In this document: positions 29,910 to 38,591 of the stretch, piece after piece
Layout: every line of letters begins with the position of its first letter
Numbering within the stretch: the first letter of the stretch is position 1
Source of the DNA: Corynebacterium propinquum DSM 44285
GTDB taxonomy: Bacteria; Actinomycetota; Actinomycetes; Mycobacteriales; Mycobacteriaceae
Assembly (NCBI RefSeq): GCF_000375525.1
Contig: NZ_AQXC01000011.1
Span: 26,188 to 90,187 of the forward strand
Direction of reading: 5' to 3'
Length of the DNA stretch: 64,000 nucleotides
Program-made: the position numbers and the translations under genes
The notes under the pieces: generated by a model
What the model saw: the letters and a program-made list of their open reading frames with translations, nothing else
Databases searched by the model: none
What the model was told of the DNA's origin: nothing

Positions 29910-30242
29910 CTAAGGAGTTAGAACTGCTTCAACTCCCATGGTAGCAACCGTGTCGATGCTCCATACCAGGGCAGTAAGTACGAAAAGGAAGGCAAATACG
30001 ACAATGGTGTACTGCACCATTTGCTTAGCGGTGGGCCACACAACCTTGCCCATTTCCGAGACAACCTCAGGAACGAAACGAGTAGGACCGCCGCCTGGCT
30101 TGTCATCGCGGACAGAGGAATCATCCACGTTCACGACGCGCTTTGCCTCGTAAGAAGCACTCGAGGTGGTAGAGGCACCGGAGCGTTGACGTTTACCGAC
30201 TGGGCGAGCTGCTCCGCCGGTTGCGTTGTTCTCTTCGCTCAC
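29910..30242 (-). CDS. secE: Preprotein translocase subunit SecE
   Basis: 110 residues with a hydrophilic N-terminal extension (about 1-50) and the conserved core: FVPEVVSEMGKVVWPTAKQM, the amphipathic helix that lies along the membrane, followed by one membrane helix VVFAFLFVLTALVWSIDTV. SecE clamps SecY in the translocon. The secE-nusG order is the standard one. It starts 61 bases after tRNA-Trp on the same strand and may share its transcript. Confidence 0.95.
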   Translation of the reverse strand: MSEENNATGGAARPVGKRQRSGASTTSSASYEAKRVVNVDDSSVRDDKPGGGPTRFVPEVVSEMGKVVWPTAKQMVQYTIVVFAFLFVLTALVWSIDTVATMGVEAVLTP

Positions 30243-30302
30243 GTCAAAAACTCCTCAATGACCTACATTGGCCTCGGTGAATGACCTCATAAAAAATAAT
30301 GG

Positions 30303-30375
30303 CAGGGGCGACAGGACTCGAACCTGCAACCTACGGTTTTGGAGACCGTTGCGCTACCAATTGCGCCACGCCCCT
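30303..30375 (-). tRNA. tRNA-Trp (CCA)
   Basis: 73 nt. The 7-bp acceptor stem AGGGGCG/CGCCCCT, D-arm GCGC-AATTGGTA-GCGC, anticodon loop CTCCAAA with anticodon CCA, and T-arm GCAGG-TTCGAGT-CCTGT are all present. Discriminator is G. No encoded CCA. Confidence 0.97.
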
Positions 30376-30497
30376 AGAGGGTGCTGGGTAACAGACCAGG
30401 CATCCAACTAGCAGAAGCCCGAACTTACAGCAGCCTTCACCTTAGCAGACCGGAAGCCGGTCAGCGCAAGGCTTGAGGTTATGGGAAAAGTTCCCAG

Positions 30498-30569
30498 TAG
30501 CGATGGCGGGAATTGAACCCGCGACACAACGATTATGAGTCGTATGCTCTACCACTGAGCTACACCGCC
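30498..30569 (-). tRNA. tRNA-Met (CAT)
   Basis: 72 nt. D-arm GCTC-AGTGGTA-GAGC, anticodon loop CTCATAA (CAT) and T-arm GCGGG-TTCAATT-CCCGC are clear. The acceptor stem GGCGGTG/CATCGCT has two G-U pairs. It has a normal first acceptor pair, so it looks like the elongator, not the initiator. Confidence 0.95.
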
Positions 30570-30612
30570 TGGTGTTGCAGCGTCTAAGGTGTTCGACCCT
30601 AAACAGCAACAG

Positions 30613-30685
30613 AGCCCCCTGACGGAATCGAACCGTCGACCTTTTCCTTACCATGGAAACGCTCTACCGACTGAGCTAAGGGGGC
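30613..30685 (-). tRNA. tRNA-Thr (GGT)
   Basis: 73 nt. The acceptor stem GCCCCCT/AGGGGGC is perfect. D-arm GCTC-AGTCGGTA-GAGC, anticodon stem-loop TTTCC-ATGGTAA-GGAAA (GGT) and T-arm GACGG-TTCGATT-CCGTC are intact. Discriminator is T. Confidence 0.97.
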
Positions 30686-30937
30686 GCAGCCTCGAAACCA
30701 ACTTGCAGTCTTTCGATCTACTTTGTTGCGCTCCGTTGAAGCCTCACACAGCCTAACCCAATTGAATACAAGTACACAAATCAGCAGCTTAGAATAGATT
30801 TTTCGGCAAAATACCCCCTTTGAACAGTTTACGATTACCGAAAGTCAATTGTTTTGTGGCGATCGCAGGCAGTAGGCCATCTTATAGTCATTGCAGGCGG
30901 ACGACTGCTTAACGGCGGCATCAAGTTTCTTTCCGGA

Positions 30938-31924
30938 TTATCCCCGGCTAAACACAGTAATCCTGACGGCTCCATAAGATGCCCACATAACGTGGAGCAA
31001 AAGAAGAACAAGCAGGCCGACACTGACGATATCAACCCATCCCATACCCCACTTCAGTGCTGCGGGTTGCGTCGACAAGGTATGCGTACCGAGACAACAG
31101 GTGCCAACAGGAAAAGTACTGGCCCACCACGTGGGGTTATAAGACATTGGGATGTTGCCGAAGACTGCTCCCCAATGCTTGATAATGGCATAACCAGCCA
31201 ACGGAATGCCGAGACCAAGCATCACAACTCCATAAATCATTGCTCGGAAATGCCACTGCTCACCGGCAATCAACTGTGCACCAGCAGTGGACTGGCCGAC
31301 AAGGCCCAGCGGAATCCAAGCAGTGGTGGCAAAGCTGGTGGGAAGATTGGGGAATGTACGCAAATAAATGAAGGCGAACGTCGGCACTGCTGTAGCCAAA
31401 GCCAGTGCAAAGCAAATTATGCCAATGTCGTGCACCATCGAACCCCACTCCCCCGCGTGCGGCACCAACTGAGCCGAGGAGGTTGCGGAAACCATCGGTG
31501 CAACCAGGGGCAACCCCAAGGTAAAAGCAGGAGCGACGGAACGGTCAAAAATAAGGAAATGTAGAAACCTTAGGCAGGTAGTTACACCAAGGATGGTTCC
31601 GGATCCCCAACATAAAATATGGATCAACCAAGCATCAAAAATAAGCGAGTAGGCGCTACCTAAAGCTAAAATCCCCATAGAGACCATGCCCCACGCAGGC
31701 ATGTTGTTGGGGCGAAAGCCCGGATTCCGGTACGTAATGAAGCCTATCGAGAGCGCCAGAGCGAGAAGAGTTGCGGCAACAACCATGATCTTCGCGGGGA
31801 GATGTCCCACAACCGGGCTGAGATGAGTCTCAATAAGGGATGAGGAGATCCCTAATCCCATTACTGCTCCGGCCCAGCCAGGTCCGAGTGGCGGAAGCTC
31901 CATTTTATTCTCAATTTTAAGCAT
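30938..31924 (-). CDS. TDT/SLAC1-family transporter (tellurite-resistance/dicarboxylate type)
   Basis: About 328 residues from ATG 31924 (a start at MELPPLGPGW, 31903, is also possible). Ten hydrophobic segments fill the chain, and the opening PPLGPGWAGAVMGLGISS is typical of the TDT/SLAC1 group, which includes C4-dicarboxylate and sulfite exporters and TehA channels. No substrate can be fixed. It is divergent from a LysR regulator whose start lies 70 bp away, so that regulator probably controls it. The pair sits between tRNA-Thr and tRNA-Tyr, and its GC content looks lower than that of the menaquinone genes to the right. Confidence 0.75.
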   Translation of the reverse strand: MLKIENKMELPPLGPGWAGAVMGLGISSSLIETHLSPVVGHLPAKIMVVAATLLALALSIGFITYRNPGFRPNNMPAWGMVSMGILALGSAYSLIFDAWLIHILCWGSGTILGVTTCLRFLHFLIFDRSVAPAFTLGLPLVAPMVSATSSAQLVPHAGEWGSMVHDIGIICFALALATAVPTFAFIYLRTFPNLPTSFATTAWIPLGLVGQSTAGAQLIAGEQWHFRAMIYGVVMLGLGIPLAGYAIIKHWGAVFGNIPMSYNPTWWASTFPVGTCCLGTHTLSTQPAALKWGMGWVDIVSVGLLVLLLLHVMWASYGAVRITVFSRG

Positions 31925-31982
31925 GCGCTTCAGGCTATGTACTGCTGGACGTTTGCGGGAGGGCACAAAATCCGCACAGGGT

Positions 31983-31988
31983 TACAAT
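31983..31988 (+). promoter_or_regulatory. Predicted -10 box of leaderless LysR transcript
   Basis: TACAAT is followed by six bases (GAATGC) and then the ATG at 31995. This is the spacing of leaderless corynebacterial genes, and there is no Shine-Dalgarno site. The same 14 bases, ACAATGAATGCATG, occur at the menA start. Confidence 0.5.
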
Positions 31989-31994
31989 GAATGC

Positions 31995-33002
31995 ATGTAC
32001 CCCGCACGAGATTGTGATGACGCTCGGTTCTCTTCCGTTCGACGTAGCTACGTTCCCGATGCCCTCACGGTTGACGCCGTCCTCGCTGTAGCCCGACACG
32101 GAGGAATGAATCAGGCTGCCAAATATCTCAATGTTTCCCAACAGATGGTCAGTACACGTGTCGCTAAATTGGAAAAACAGCTAAATACACGTATTTTTTG
32201 GCGTGGCGCCGCGGGTAGTTCCACCACAAAAGTCGGACACCAAGTGATCCGTGTTCTTGAGGGTTTAGAGGGGGCACTCAACGATTGCGCGCATGGCCTG
32301 AAAGCAGCTACCGACAATGCTGTAACCGAGGGTCTTAAGCTGGTGGTTTCTCATACTGTGGCAGAAATAGACTACCCCCGGTGGGCAGCGGCCTTCCAAC
32401 ACAGTCACCCGCAGACGCATCTGCACATGCGTCAACTCAACAGTCGAGAGGCGCAGCGATACGTGGTCCAGGGACATGCGGAACTAGCTCTAGTTGAGGG
32501 TAACTGGGTGGCCCACGAACTACACCAGCGAGTGATAGGGCACGACGAGCTAATCGTTGCTGCACCCGCGCATCACCCCTGGGCAAAATCAAATAATCAC
32601 AATGACCTGGATATGCCTTCAGCATCAATACCAGTGACGGAAACGGCTCCGATAACAAAAGAGGAGTTGCAATCCACACCTTTGGTGCTGCGCGAGCGGG
32701 GAAGCGGCACTCGAGAAGTCTTAGAAGACGCTCTGGAAGGTCTCGCCCCACCGATAGGAGAGTTTGGATCATTAGGAGCACAACGTACCGGGATAGGCAC
32801 TCTAGGAGCACCAGGGGTAATCGCGAGACGCGCGGTATCATCGCAGTTAGCCACCGGGGAATACCTAGAGGTTCCGGTGATTGGCGTCAGTTTCGATCGT
32901 CCGCTACGGGTGGTGTGGAGCTCGAAGAACCGACTCTCCGCCCCAGCACGGCTGTTTTTGCGATTCCTTGTGGACTATACCGACAGACCTTTTGTCGCAT
33001 AA
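31995..33002 (+). CDS. LysR-family transcriptional regulator
   Basis: 335 residues from ATG 31995. The frame is open 24 codons upstream, but this start fits a leaderless -10 box and leaves about 20 residues before the DNA-binding domain. The winged helix-turn-helix (about 25-85) contains GGMNQAAKYLNVSQQMVSTRVAKLE, in normal LysR form, followed by a two-lobed effector-binding domain. Near residue 230 RERGSGTREVLE is the conserved LysR substrate-domain segment. It faces the TDT transporter and probably responds to the transported compound. Confidence 0.85.
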   Translation: MYPARDCDDARFSSVRRSYVPDALTVDAVLAVARHGGMNQAAKYLNVSQQMVSTRVAKLEKQLNTRIFWRGAAGSSTTKVGHQVIRVLEGLEGALNDCAHGLKAATDNAVTEGLKLVVSHTVAEIDYPRWAAAFQHSHPQTHLHMRQLNSREAQRYVVQGHAELALVEGNWVAHELHQRVIGHDELIVAAPAHHPWAKSNNHNDLDMPSASIPVTETAPITKEELQSTPLVLRERGSGTREVLEDALEGLAPPIGEFGSLGAQRTGIGTLGAPGVIARRAVSSQLATGEYLEVPVIGVSFDRPLRVVWSSKNRLSAPARLFLRFLVDYTDRPFVA

Positions 33003-33079
33003 CCCCATAACTCCGAATTCTCCCCAGACCCACGCATGCGACGAACCCCACGCGGTAATTCGCGTGGGGTTTCACACTG

Positions 33080-33161
33080 TGCCAGGTAGAAGATTCGAAC
33101 TTCTGAAGGCAATGCCGGCGGATTTACAGTCCGCTCCCTTTGGCCGCTCGGGCAACCTGGC
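33080..33161 (-). tRNA. tRNA-Tyr (GTA)
   Basis: 82 nt with the long variable arm expected for bacterial tRNA-Tyr. Acceptor stem GCCAGGT/ACCTGGC, anticodon loop CTGTAAA (GTA) and T-arm AGAAG-TTCGAAT-CTTCT are intact. Discriminator is A. Confidence 0.97.
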
Positions 33162-33296
33162 GTGCACTATTTGGTGCAGTTACCTACCCTACTATAGACA
33201 CCCAATAAACCTACAAATCGGCACTACAGTTGGGGTTTCGCGAGCCGAATAAGCGCATGTACAGGGAGCCAGCACCCAATGCTCCCAGCAACCGGA

Positions 33297-34313
33297 CTAG
33301 CCCACCCGGCGCATGGTGTATTCCGCAAGCACACGCAGCGCGCGCGTGGCAGCAATATCCGGCAACTTGTCCAATTCACGATCCACGACATCCAAGTGGG
33401 CCTGGACGTCGGCAAGAGCTTTCGCACGCCCATCAGTCTCTCGGATCAACGCGATCGCACGCTGCACGTCGTCCTCAGCCTCCAGCGGACCCGTCAACAA
33501 TGCGCGCAAATCACTACCAGCAGCGCTGTCATCTTCCAACGCATACAGCACTGGCAACGTAAACACGCCCTCGCGCAAGTCCGTACCAGGAATCTTGCCG
33601 GAATCCTTCGGATCCGAGAACAAATCGATAATGTCGTCGACGATCTGGAAAATCATTCCAATCGCCCCGCCGATAATCTGCAGGGAACGCTGTGTCGGCT
33701 CATCAGCACCAGCGTGGTAGGCGCCCAAGTAGCCCGCTGAAGCAATCAATACGGCAGTTTTTTCCTCAATCACCTTCTGATAATGCTCCACCGGGTTAGA
33801 CTCACCCGCGCCGAGCGTCTCACGCATCTGGCCGGTGACCAACTCCTGAAACGTCTCACCAAAGTGGCGCACCGTCAAACTATCCATGGTTGACATAATG
33901 CGAGAAGCATGCGCCAACAACACGTCGCCAGACAAAATCGCCACCGAATTACTCCACCGCGAATTCGCCGATTCCACCCCACGCCGCTGGTCGGCTTCAT
34001 CCATCACATCGTCGTGATAAAGCGTCGCCAAGTGCACAATCTCCACCACACTCGCTGCTTTATACACGTTGTCCGACTCTGCACGCGGGCCATATTCAGC
34101 CGCAAGCAACGCCATCATCGGGCGGAAGCGCTTGCCACCAGCGGTAGTTAAATGCAAAACCTTATCCGTGATGAACTCTGCGCCCTGCGAAAGCTCCGAA
34201 CGCAGCAGGTCTTCGACCGTTTCCATCCCGGCAGCAATGCGCGAATTGAGCTGTTCATCCCCCAAATCCACAGCGGGGGTGTAACCAGAAACCTGGTTTT
34301 GGCCAGTGGTCAT
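33297..34313 (-). CDS. Long-chain polyprenyl diphosphate synthase
   Basis: 338 residues. It elongates allylic diphosphates with isopentenyl diphosphate, probably making the side chain of menaquinone. The substrate clamp GGKRFRPMM lies near residue 58, the first Asp-rich motif is DDVMDEADQRRG near 100 and the second DDIIDLFSD near 228. Residues before the first motif (VHLATLYH) lack bulky chain-length stops, consistent with a long product. It is the IspB/GrcC-type gene found beside menG in corynebacteria. Product length is inference. It is divergent from the MenJ-like flavoprotein. Confidence 0.9.
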   Translation of the reverse strand: MTTGQNQVSGYTPAVDLGDEQLNSRIAAGMETVEDLLRSELSQGAEFITDKVLHLTTAGGKRFRPMMALLAAEYGPRAESDNVYKAASVVEIVHLATLYHDDVMDEADQRRGVESANSRWSNSVAILSGDVLLAHASRIMSTMDSLTVRHFGETFQELVTGQMRETLGAGESNPVEHYQKVIEEKTAVLIASAGYLGAYHAGADEPTQRSLQIIGGAIGMIFQIVDDIIDLFSDPKDSGKIPGTDLREGVFTLPVLYALEDDSAAGSDLRALLTGPLEAEDDVQRAIALIRETDGRAKALADVQAHLDVVDRELDKLPDIAATRALRVLAEYTMRRVG

Positions 34314-34418
34314 ATCCGAGGTTTATCCTTGCGCTTATTCGTTCCCATAATTCCCGTCCTAACAGTAGTCGACGGAACAGGGCAAAAACACTTCCGGGGT
34401 CATAGTCATGCAACAATA

Positions 34419-35858
34419 ATGGCCATGAGCCTTGCCGACGACTCCCCCGCTCGGCCCGATTCCGGGTCCCACACTGCGTCTTCCACGTCGAAACCTCCGA
34501 AAAGCGACATTCTTGCCGACGCCTCCAGCACCGGTAATGACGCTGTTTCCTGCGACATCGCGATTATTGGCGGTGGTCCAGCTGGATCCGCGGCTGCGAT
34601 TTATGCCGCACGCGCCGGATGGGACGTCGTATTGGTAGACCAAGCACAATTTCCCCGCGATAAGACCTGCGGCGATGGCCTCACCCCACGCGCGATGGCG
34701 AAACTCCGGGAGCTAGGGCTTCTGGATGGAGTGAACCCGGGATACCTCAACCGGGGATTAAAACTGCACGGCTTCGGCGGATCAGTGACCGCCGCCTGGC
34801 CAGACGGGCACTTCGGGGCTGTGGGCACGGCCTGGCCACGGCGCGAATTAGACAACTACCTGGTGCAGCAAGCCGCGGCTGCCGGCGCACGGGTGTGGAC
34901 CGGGTATTCGGGCGCTGATGTCGTCGTCAAGAACAATTCAATTGCGACCATCACGGTGCGACGGGTCGGTGGCCAGCAGGCGGCGGAGCAGTCGACTTCC
35001 TCGGGCAGCCAACAGCCAACAAACGACCAGCAGCCGTCGGCAAGCGAGATTACGCTGCGGCCGCGGTGGGCGATCGTGGCCGACGGGGTGCGCTCGACGT
35101 TTGGCAAAAAACTAGGGCGCGAATGGCACCGCAGTGAAGTCTATGGGATCGCCGCGCGGTCGTATTGCAGCTCGCCATACTCGGATGAACCGTGGATGCA
35201 TTCGCACGTGGAACTGACCGACGAACAAGGCACCGTCCAGCCTGGTTACGGGTGGATTTTCCCGCTTGGCGACGGCACGGTGAACCTGGGATGCGGCGCA
35301 TTGTCGACAGATAAACGTCCGGCAGCGATCAACACCAAGAAACTGCTGGAATTTTATGCCAGCCAACAGCGAGAGGCCTGGGGTTTGGGGGATCCCTACG
35401 AAGTGGCCTCGGCGTTATTGCCCATGGGTGGGGCTGTATCGAACGTAGCCGGGGCGAACTGGATGCTGATCGGCGACGCGGCGGCATGCGTGAATCCATT
35501 GAACGGTGAAGGTATCGACTACGGGCTGGAAACCGCCGAGCTAGCCGTGGGCCTGTTGGGCAGCGGCGTCGACCTCACCTTGGTATGGCCCGAAGTGTTG
35601 CGGGCGCATTTCGGCGAAGCGTTCATGTGGGCACGCACCGCGGCCCGGCTTTTGACCTACCCGCAGTTTTTGCCGGTATTCGGCCCGTTAGGGTTGCGGG
35701 GCCCGGCGGCGCGCTATTTAATGCCAGCGGCTGCTCGGTTGATGGGCAACTTAGTTACCGACGAAGACCGGGACCTGATTTCCCGGTTGTGGAAGAAAGC
35801 CGGAAAATATGCGGCAACGGTGCGGGCCGACACGCCGCTGTGGGATTCGACGGTTTAG
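34419..35858 (+). CDS. Geranylgeranyl-reductase-family flavoprotein (MenJ-like)
   Basis: 479 residues from ATG 34419; a second ATG (34425) may be the true start because AACAAT lies seven bases before it. After a Ser/Pro/Asp-rich head of about 45 residues comes the FAD motif IIGGGPAGSAAAIYAARAG, then CGDGLTPRAM, and GDAAACVNPLNGEGIDYGLE near residue 360, both diagnostic of GG reductases. In actinobacteria such enzymes saturate an isoprene unit of menaquinone (MenJ). Its position beside polyprenyl synthase and menG supports this. The linker SSGSQQPTNDQQPSASE near residue 195 is an unusual low-complexity insertion. Confidence 0.85.
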   Translation: MAMSLADDSPARPDSGSHTASSTSKPPKSDILADASSTGNDAVSCDIAIIGGGPAGSAAAIYAARAGWDVVLVDQAQFPRDKTCGDGLTPRAMAKLRELGLLDGVNPGYLNRGLKLHGFGGSVTAAWPDGHFGAVGTAWPRRELDNYLVQQAAAAGARVWTGYSGADVVVKNNSIATITVRRVGGQQAAEQSTSSGSQQPTNDQQPSASEITLRPRWAIVADGVRSTFGKKLGREWHRSEVYGIAARSYCSSPYSDEPWMHSHVELTDEQGTVQPGYGWIFPLGDGTVNLGCGALSTDKRPAAINTKKLLEFYASQQREAWGLGDPYEVASALLPMGGAVSNVAGANWMLIGDAAACVNPLNGEGIDYGLETAELAVGLLGSGVDLTLVWPEVLRAHFGEAFMWARTAARLLTYPQFLPVFGPLGLRGPAARYLMPAAARLMGNLVTDEDRDLISRLWKKAGKYAATVRADTPLWDSTV

Positions 35859-35976
35859 GGAATATGGGGAACCTGCGATGCTAAAACCAATGGCGAGACA
35901 TAAGTAAACAAGGCATAACTAAACAAAGCCAAACAAAGCCACCGCCGATATTAAGGAATCTGGCCAGTTTATCTGG

Positions 35977-36285
35977 TTATCTGGGCTTCTTAGTGTTTTC
36001 GTCACTCGTGACTCCTGTGTTCTTACGCTCCGACAGCACAAGTTTTGTTTCTACAAGCACCAGAAGCACGAAAATATAAACAGCAATCGCGATGACTTCA
36101 ACTAGAGGCATTTCCTGAAGGCCGCCGGCAGTAGCGCGATAAAGAATCCACGCAGCGGGTAATGCTAAGAGAACTCCAGCCCAGGCCACTATCCTGGCTC
36201 GTGGCCGATTCCCATGTTTAAATTCATAGATAGCAGATAAGCCCGCTACGGCTATCGCGATTATCAAAATAGACAGAATTATCAT
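35977..36285 (-). CDS. Small membrane protein of unknown function
   Basis: 102 residues with three hydrophobic helices (about 2-18, 34-50 and 62-80) and a hydrophilic basic C-terminal tail ending TKKPR. I do not recognise a family. Codon use and the clean hydropathy pattern support a real gene, although it could be poorly conserved. It is preceded by a 30-bp direct repeat at 36296-36355. Confidence 0.55.
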   Translation of the reverse strand: MIILSILIIAIAVAGLSAIYEFKHGNRPRARIVAWAGVLLALPAAWILYRATAGGLQEMPLVEVIAIAVYIFVLLVLVETKLVLSERKNTGVTSDENTKKPR

Positions 36286-36295
36286 TAGGGGCTCC

Positions 36296-36355
36296 GAACT
36301 GAGCTTACGGACGGCGAATATGGTTGAACTGAGCCTACGGACGGTAAATATGGCT
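36296..36355. repeat. 30-bp tandem direct repeat, two copies
   Basis: Two adjacent 30-bp units, each beginning GAACTGAGC and ending AATATGG plus two bases, differ at four positions. They lie immediately upstream of the 102-residue membrane protein gene. Confidence 0.8.
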
Positions 36356-36482
36356 CCAGTAAAATCTCACAACGGCATCGTATATTTTTTTCTTGGCGCC
36401 CTGGGGAATTAACGCCGGGGCCGGGACCGGAACCACTGCACCACTCGGGACGGTAAGCCCAATCGGACCCAGCCCAGACCAA

Positions 36483-37283
36483 TTAAGCCTTCACAGCAGA
36501 ATGCAGAGCCACAATTCCGCCAGTCAAGTTCTGCCAACCGCACTCAGTCCACCCATTAGCGTTGATATCGGCAGCCAAAGTCTCCTGATCCGGCCACATA
36601 CGGATCGATTCCGCCAGGTACTCATACGCTTGCGCATTCGAAGAAATCACCCGCGCGATCGCAGGCAGCGCGCGCATCAGATACTCCTTGTACACCGTGC
36701 TAAATACTGGAACTACCGGGGTAGAAAATTCAGCCACTGTGAGCTTGCCGCCCGGTTTGGTCACCCGCGCCATTTCCCGCAGCCCGGCGCGAAAGTCGTG
36801 GATATTACGCAGCCCATACGAGATCGTGACGGCGTCGAAACTGCCATCCGCAAACGGCAAATGCATACCATCGCCAGCAACCTTAGGCACATCACGGTGG
36901 GCGCCGGCGGCCAACATGCCGGTGGAAAAATCACAGGCCACGCACCAAGCTCCGGAGCGCGCCAACTGCACGGTAGACACCGCGGTTCCGGCTGCTAAGT
37001 CCAGCACCTTATCCCCGGGCTGCAGATCCAGACGCTCACGGGTGCGCTTGCGCCAATAATTATCGATTCCGAGCGAGAGGACGGTATTGGTCAGGTCATA
37101 ATTCTTGCTGACCGTATCAAACATCGACGCCACATCCACCGGCGCCTTATCCAGCGTCGCACGAGTGAGTTTCGGTGCTTGCTGAGGTTTATTGTCCTGG
37201 CCCTTTTTATCCTGGGCCTTTTTATCCTGGGCTCTAGCACCCTGGGCTTTATTGTCTTGCTCAGCCTTATTCGAAGAATCCAC
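36483..37283 (-). CDS. menG: Demethylmenaquinone methyltransferase with repetitive N-terminal extension
   Basis: 266 residues. It makes the last step of menaquinone synthesis by SAM-dependent C-methylation. The family core begins [17 protein letters not shown] near residue 38, with the SAM motif VLDLAAGTA near 94, the acidic GDGMHLPF near 137 and SYGLRNIHD near 155. The first 37 residues are a Lys/Gln/Asp repeat not found in the family as I know it. No in-frame ATG, GTG or TTG lies between it and the core, so the extension is likely translated. It follows mgtA closely. Confidence 0.93.
   Translation of the reverse strand: MDSSNKAEQDNKAQGARAQDKKAQDKKGQDNKPQQAPKLTRATLDKAPVDVASMFDTVSKNYDLTNTVLSLGIDNYWRKRTRERLDLQPGDKVLDLAAGTAVSTVQLARSGAWCVACDFSTGMLAAGAHRDVPKVAGDGMHLPFADGSFDAVTISYGLRNIHDFRAGLREMARVTKPGGKLTVAEFSTPVVPVFSTVYKEYLMRALPAIARVISSNAQAYEYLAESIRMWPDQETLAADINANGWTECGWQNLTGGIVALHSAVKA
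37181..37270. repeat. 15-bp tandem repeat inside menG 5' coding region
   Basis: Six degenerate 15-bp units, most of the form CCTGGGCYTTTTTAT on the plus strand, are phased exactly and encode the Lys/Gln/Asp N-terminal extension of MenG. Confidence 0.8.
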
Positions 37284-37292
37284 CCCACCAGC

Positions 37293-38585
37293 TTAATGGT
37301 TGGCGCCCGGAGATTCCCACGCAGCTGGGTTCACCTCCGCCAGCACCTGCCGGTAATAGTCCACCAACTGAGCACAGATCCTCGGCCAGGTCTTATCCTC
37401 CACGTGTTCGCGAGCTGCAGCGGATAATTCTTGCCGACGGCTCGGGGCTGCTAACCAGCTGACCGCGTCGGCAAGCTCGGCTTCGAAATTATCGGGATCC
37501 AGTAGCAGCCCAGTGCAGCCAGCAGGGTTTCCGTTGCTGTCACCAAGGTTCCCGTTGCTACCATCCCGGATCAGATCGACTGGGCCGCCTACCCGCGGGG
37601 CGATCGTCGGCACGCCGCTAGCCTGCGCTTCCTGGATGGTTTGGCAAAAAGTCTCCAGTTCCCCGGGGTGGACGAAAACATCGAAACTGGCATAGGCGGC
37701 CGCCAGTTCGCTGCCGCTGAGCGCACCGCAAAACACCGCATCCGGCATCGCGGCTTCCAACTCAGAACGGCACGGACCATCACCGACGATGACGAGCTGC
37801 ACATTAGTCCGCCCGGACAAGGCAGCCAACCGGTGCACACCCTTCTCGTTGGCCAGGCGCCCCACATAACCGACGATGATTGGCGCTGTTTGCTCGGGCC
37901 GCCCTGCACACCACTTCCGACGCAGCGCATCCGAGCGTTTCTCCGGATGAAACAACTGCGTATCCACCCCGCGTCCCCACAGCGCAAGATTGCGCACCCC
38001 ACGGGATTCCAACTGCTGGATGGTCTCCGTCGACGGCGCCAAGGTCAGCTGGCAATGGTTATGCATCCGCCTGATCCAACGCCAGGTAGCGCGCTGCAAC
38101 ACCCCCAACTGGTACAGACCTGCGAAACCTGCAATATCAGTCTGAAACACCGCGACTCTAGGAAGGCCTAGCCGCCGAGCAACCCAACCACCACCGCGCC
38201 CCAGCGCGAAGGGACTAGCCAGGTGCACGATATCCGGGCGGAATTCGGCGAGCGTGCGGTAGACGGTCGGCGTCGGCACGCCGATGGGCAGAGAATCGAC
38301 GAACGGCAAGCGGATCGTCGGCACGCGCACGACCCGGAAACCCGCGTAGTGGGAAATTTCAGTATGGTCCGGGCCCCAGCTGTGTGGATCCCTGCTGTGT
38401 GGGCCCGTGCCCTGGGAACTCTTGCCGTGTGGTCCGGGCGCGATAACGATGGCGTCGTGGCCTTGCGCGTTCAGATATTCCAGAATGCGGAGGACGGAGT
38501 TGCTGACCCCGTTCACGTGCGGCAAAAAAGACTCGGCGACGATGGCCACGCGCAGCCGCGATCGGGCCGAAGGTGCAGACAACAA
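37293..38585 (-). CDS. mgtA: GT4 mannosyltransferase (MgtA/PimB type)
   Basis: 430 residues with the two-domain GT-B fold of family GT4. The N-terminal VAIVAESFLPHVNGV starts near residue 12, and the C-terminal nucleotide-sugar site includes GYVGRLANEKGVHRL (near 238) and the catalytic E-x7-E segment PGELETFCQTIQEAQ (near 322). The C. glutamicum protein in this gene neighbourhood (formerly PimB) mannosylates a glucuronosyl diacylglycerol for lipoglycan synthesis. Here that role is assigned by homology and context. A short Asn/Gly repeat (GSNGNLGDSNGN) interrupts the C-terminal domain. It lies upstream of menG, 9 bp away. Confidence 0.82.
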   Translation of the reverse strand: MLSAPSARSRLRVAIVAESFLPHVNGVSNSVLRILEYLNAQGHDAIVIAPGPHGKSSQGTGPHSRDPHSWGPDHTEISHYAGFRVVRVPTIRLPFVDSLPIGVPTPTVYRTLAEFRPDIVHLASPFALGRGGGWVARRLGLPRVAVFQTDIAGFAGLYQLGVLQRATWRWIRRMHNHCQLTLAPSTETIQQLESRGVRNLALWGRGVDTQLFHPEKRSDALRRKWCAGRPEQTAPIIVGYVGRLANEKGVHRLAALSGRTNVQLVIVGDGPCRSELEAAMPDAVFCGALSGSELAAAYASFDVFVHPGELETFCQTIQEAQASGVPTIAPRVGGPVDLIRDGSNGNLGDSNGNPAGCTGLLLDPDNFEAELADAVSWLAAPSRRQELSAAAREHVEDKTWPRICAQLVDYYRQVLAEVNPAAWESPGANH

Positions 38586-38591
38586 CTAGCA

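Noticed and set aside
30303-30685. tRNA cluster as a phage or island attachment site
   Set aside because: No integrase, no partial tRNA copy and no flanking direct repeat were seen within the window.
36285-36482. 65-residue minus-strand frame between the small membrane protein and menG
   Set aside because: It is formed largely by the 30-bp repeat and a Pro/Gly/Ser-rich stretch, with no start signal or family resemblance.
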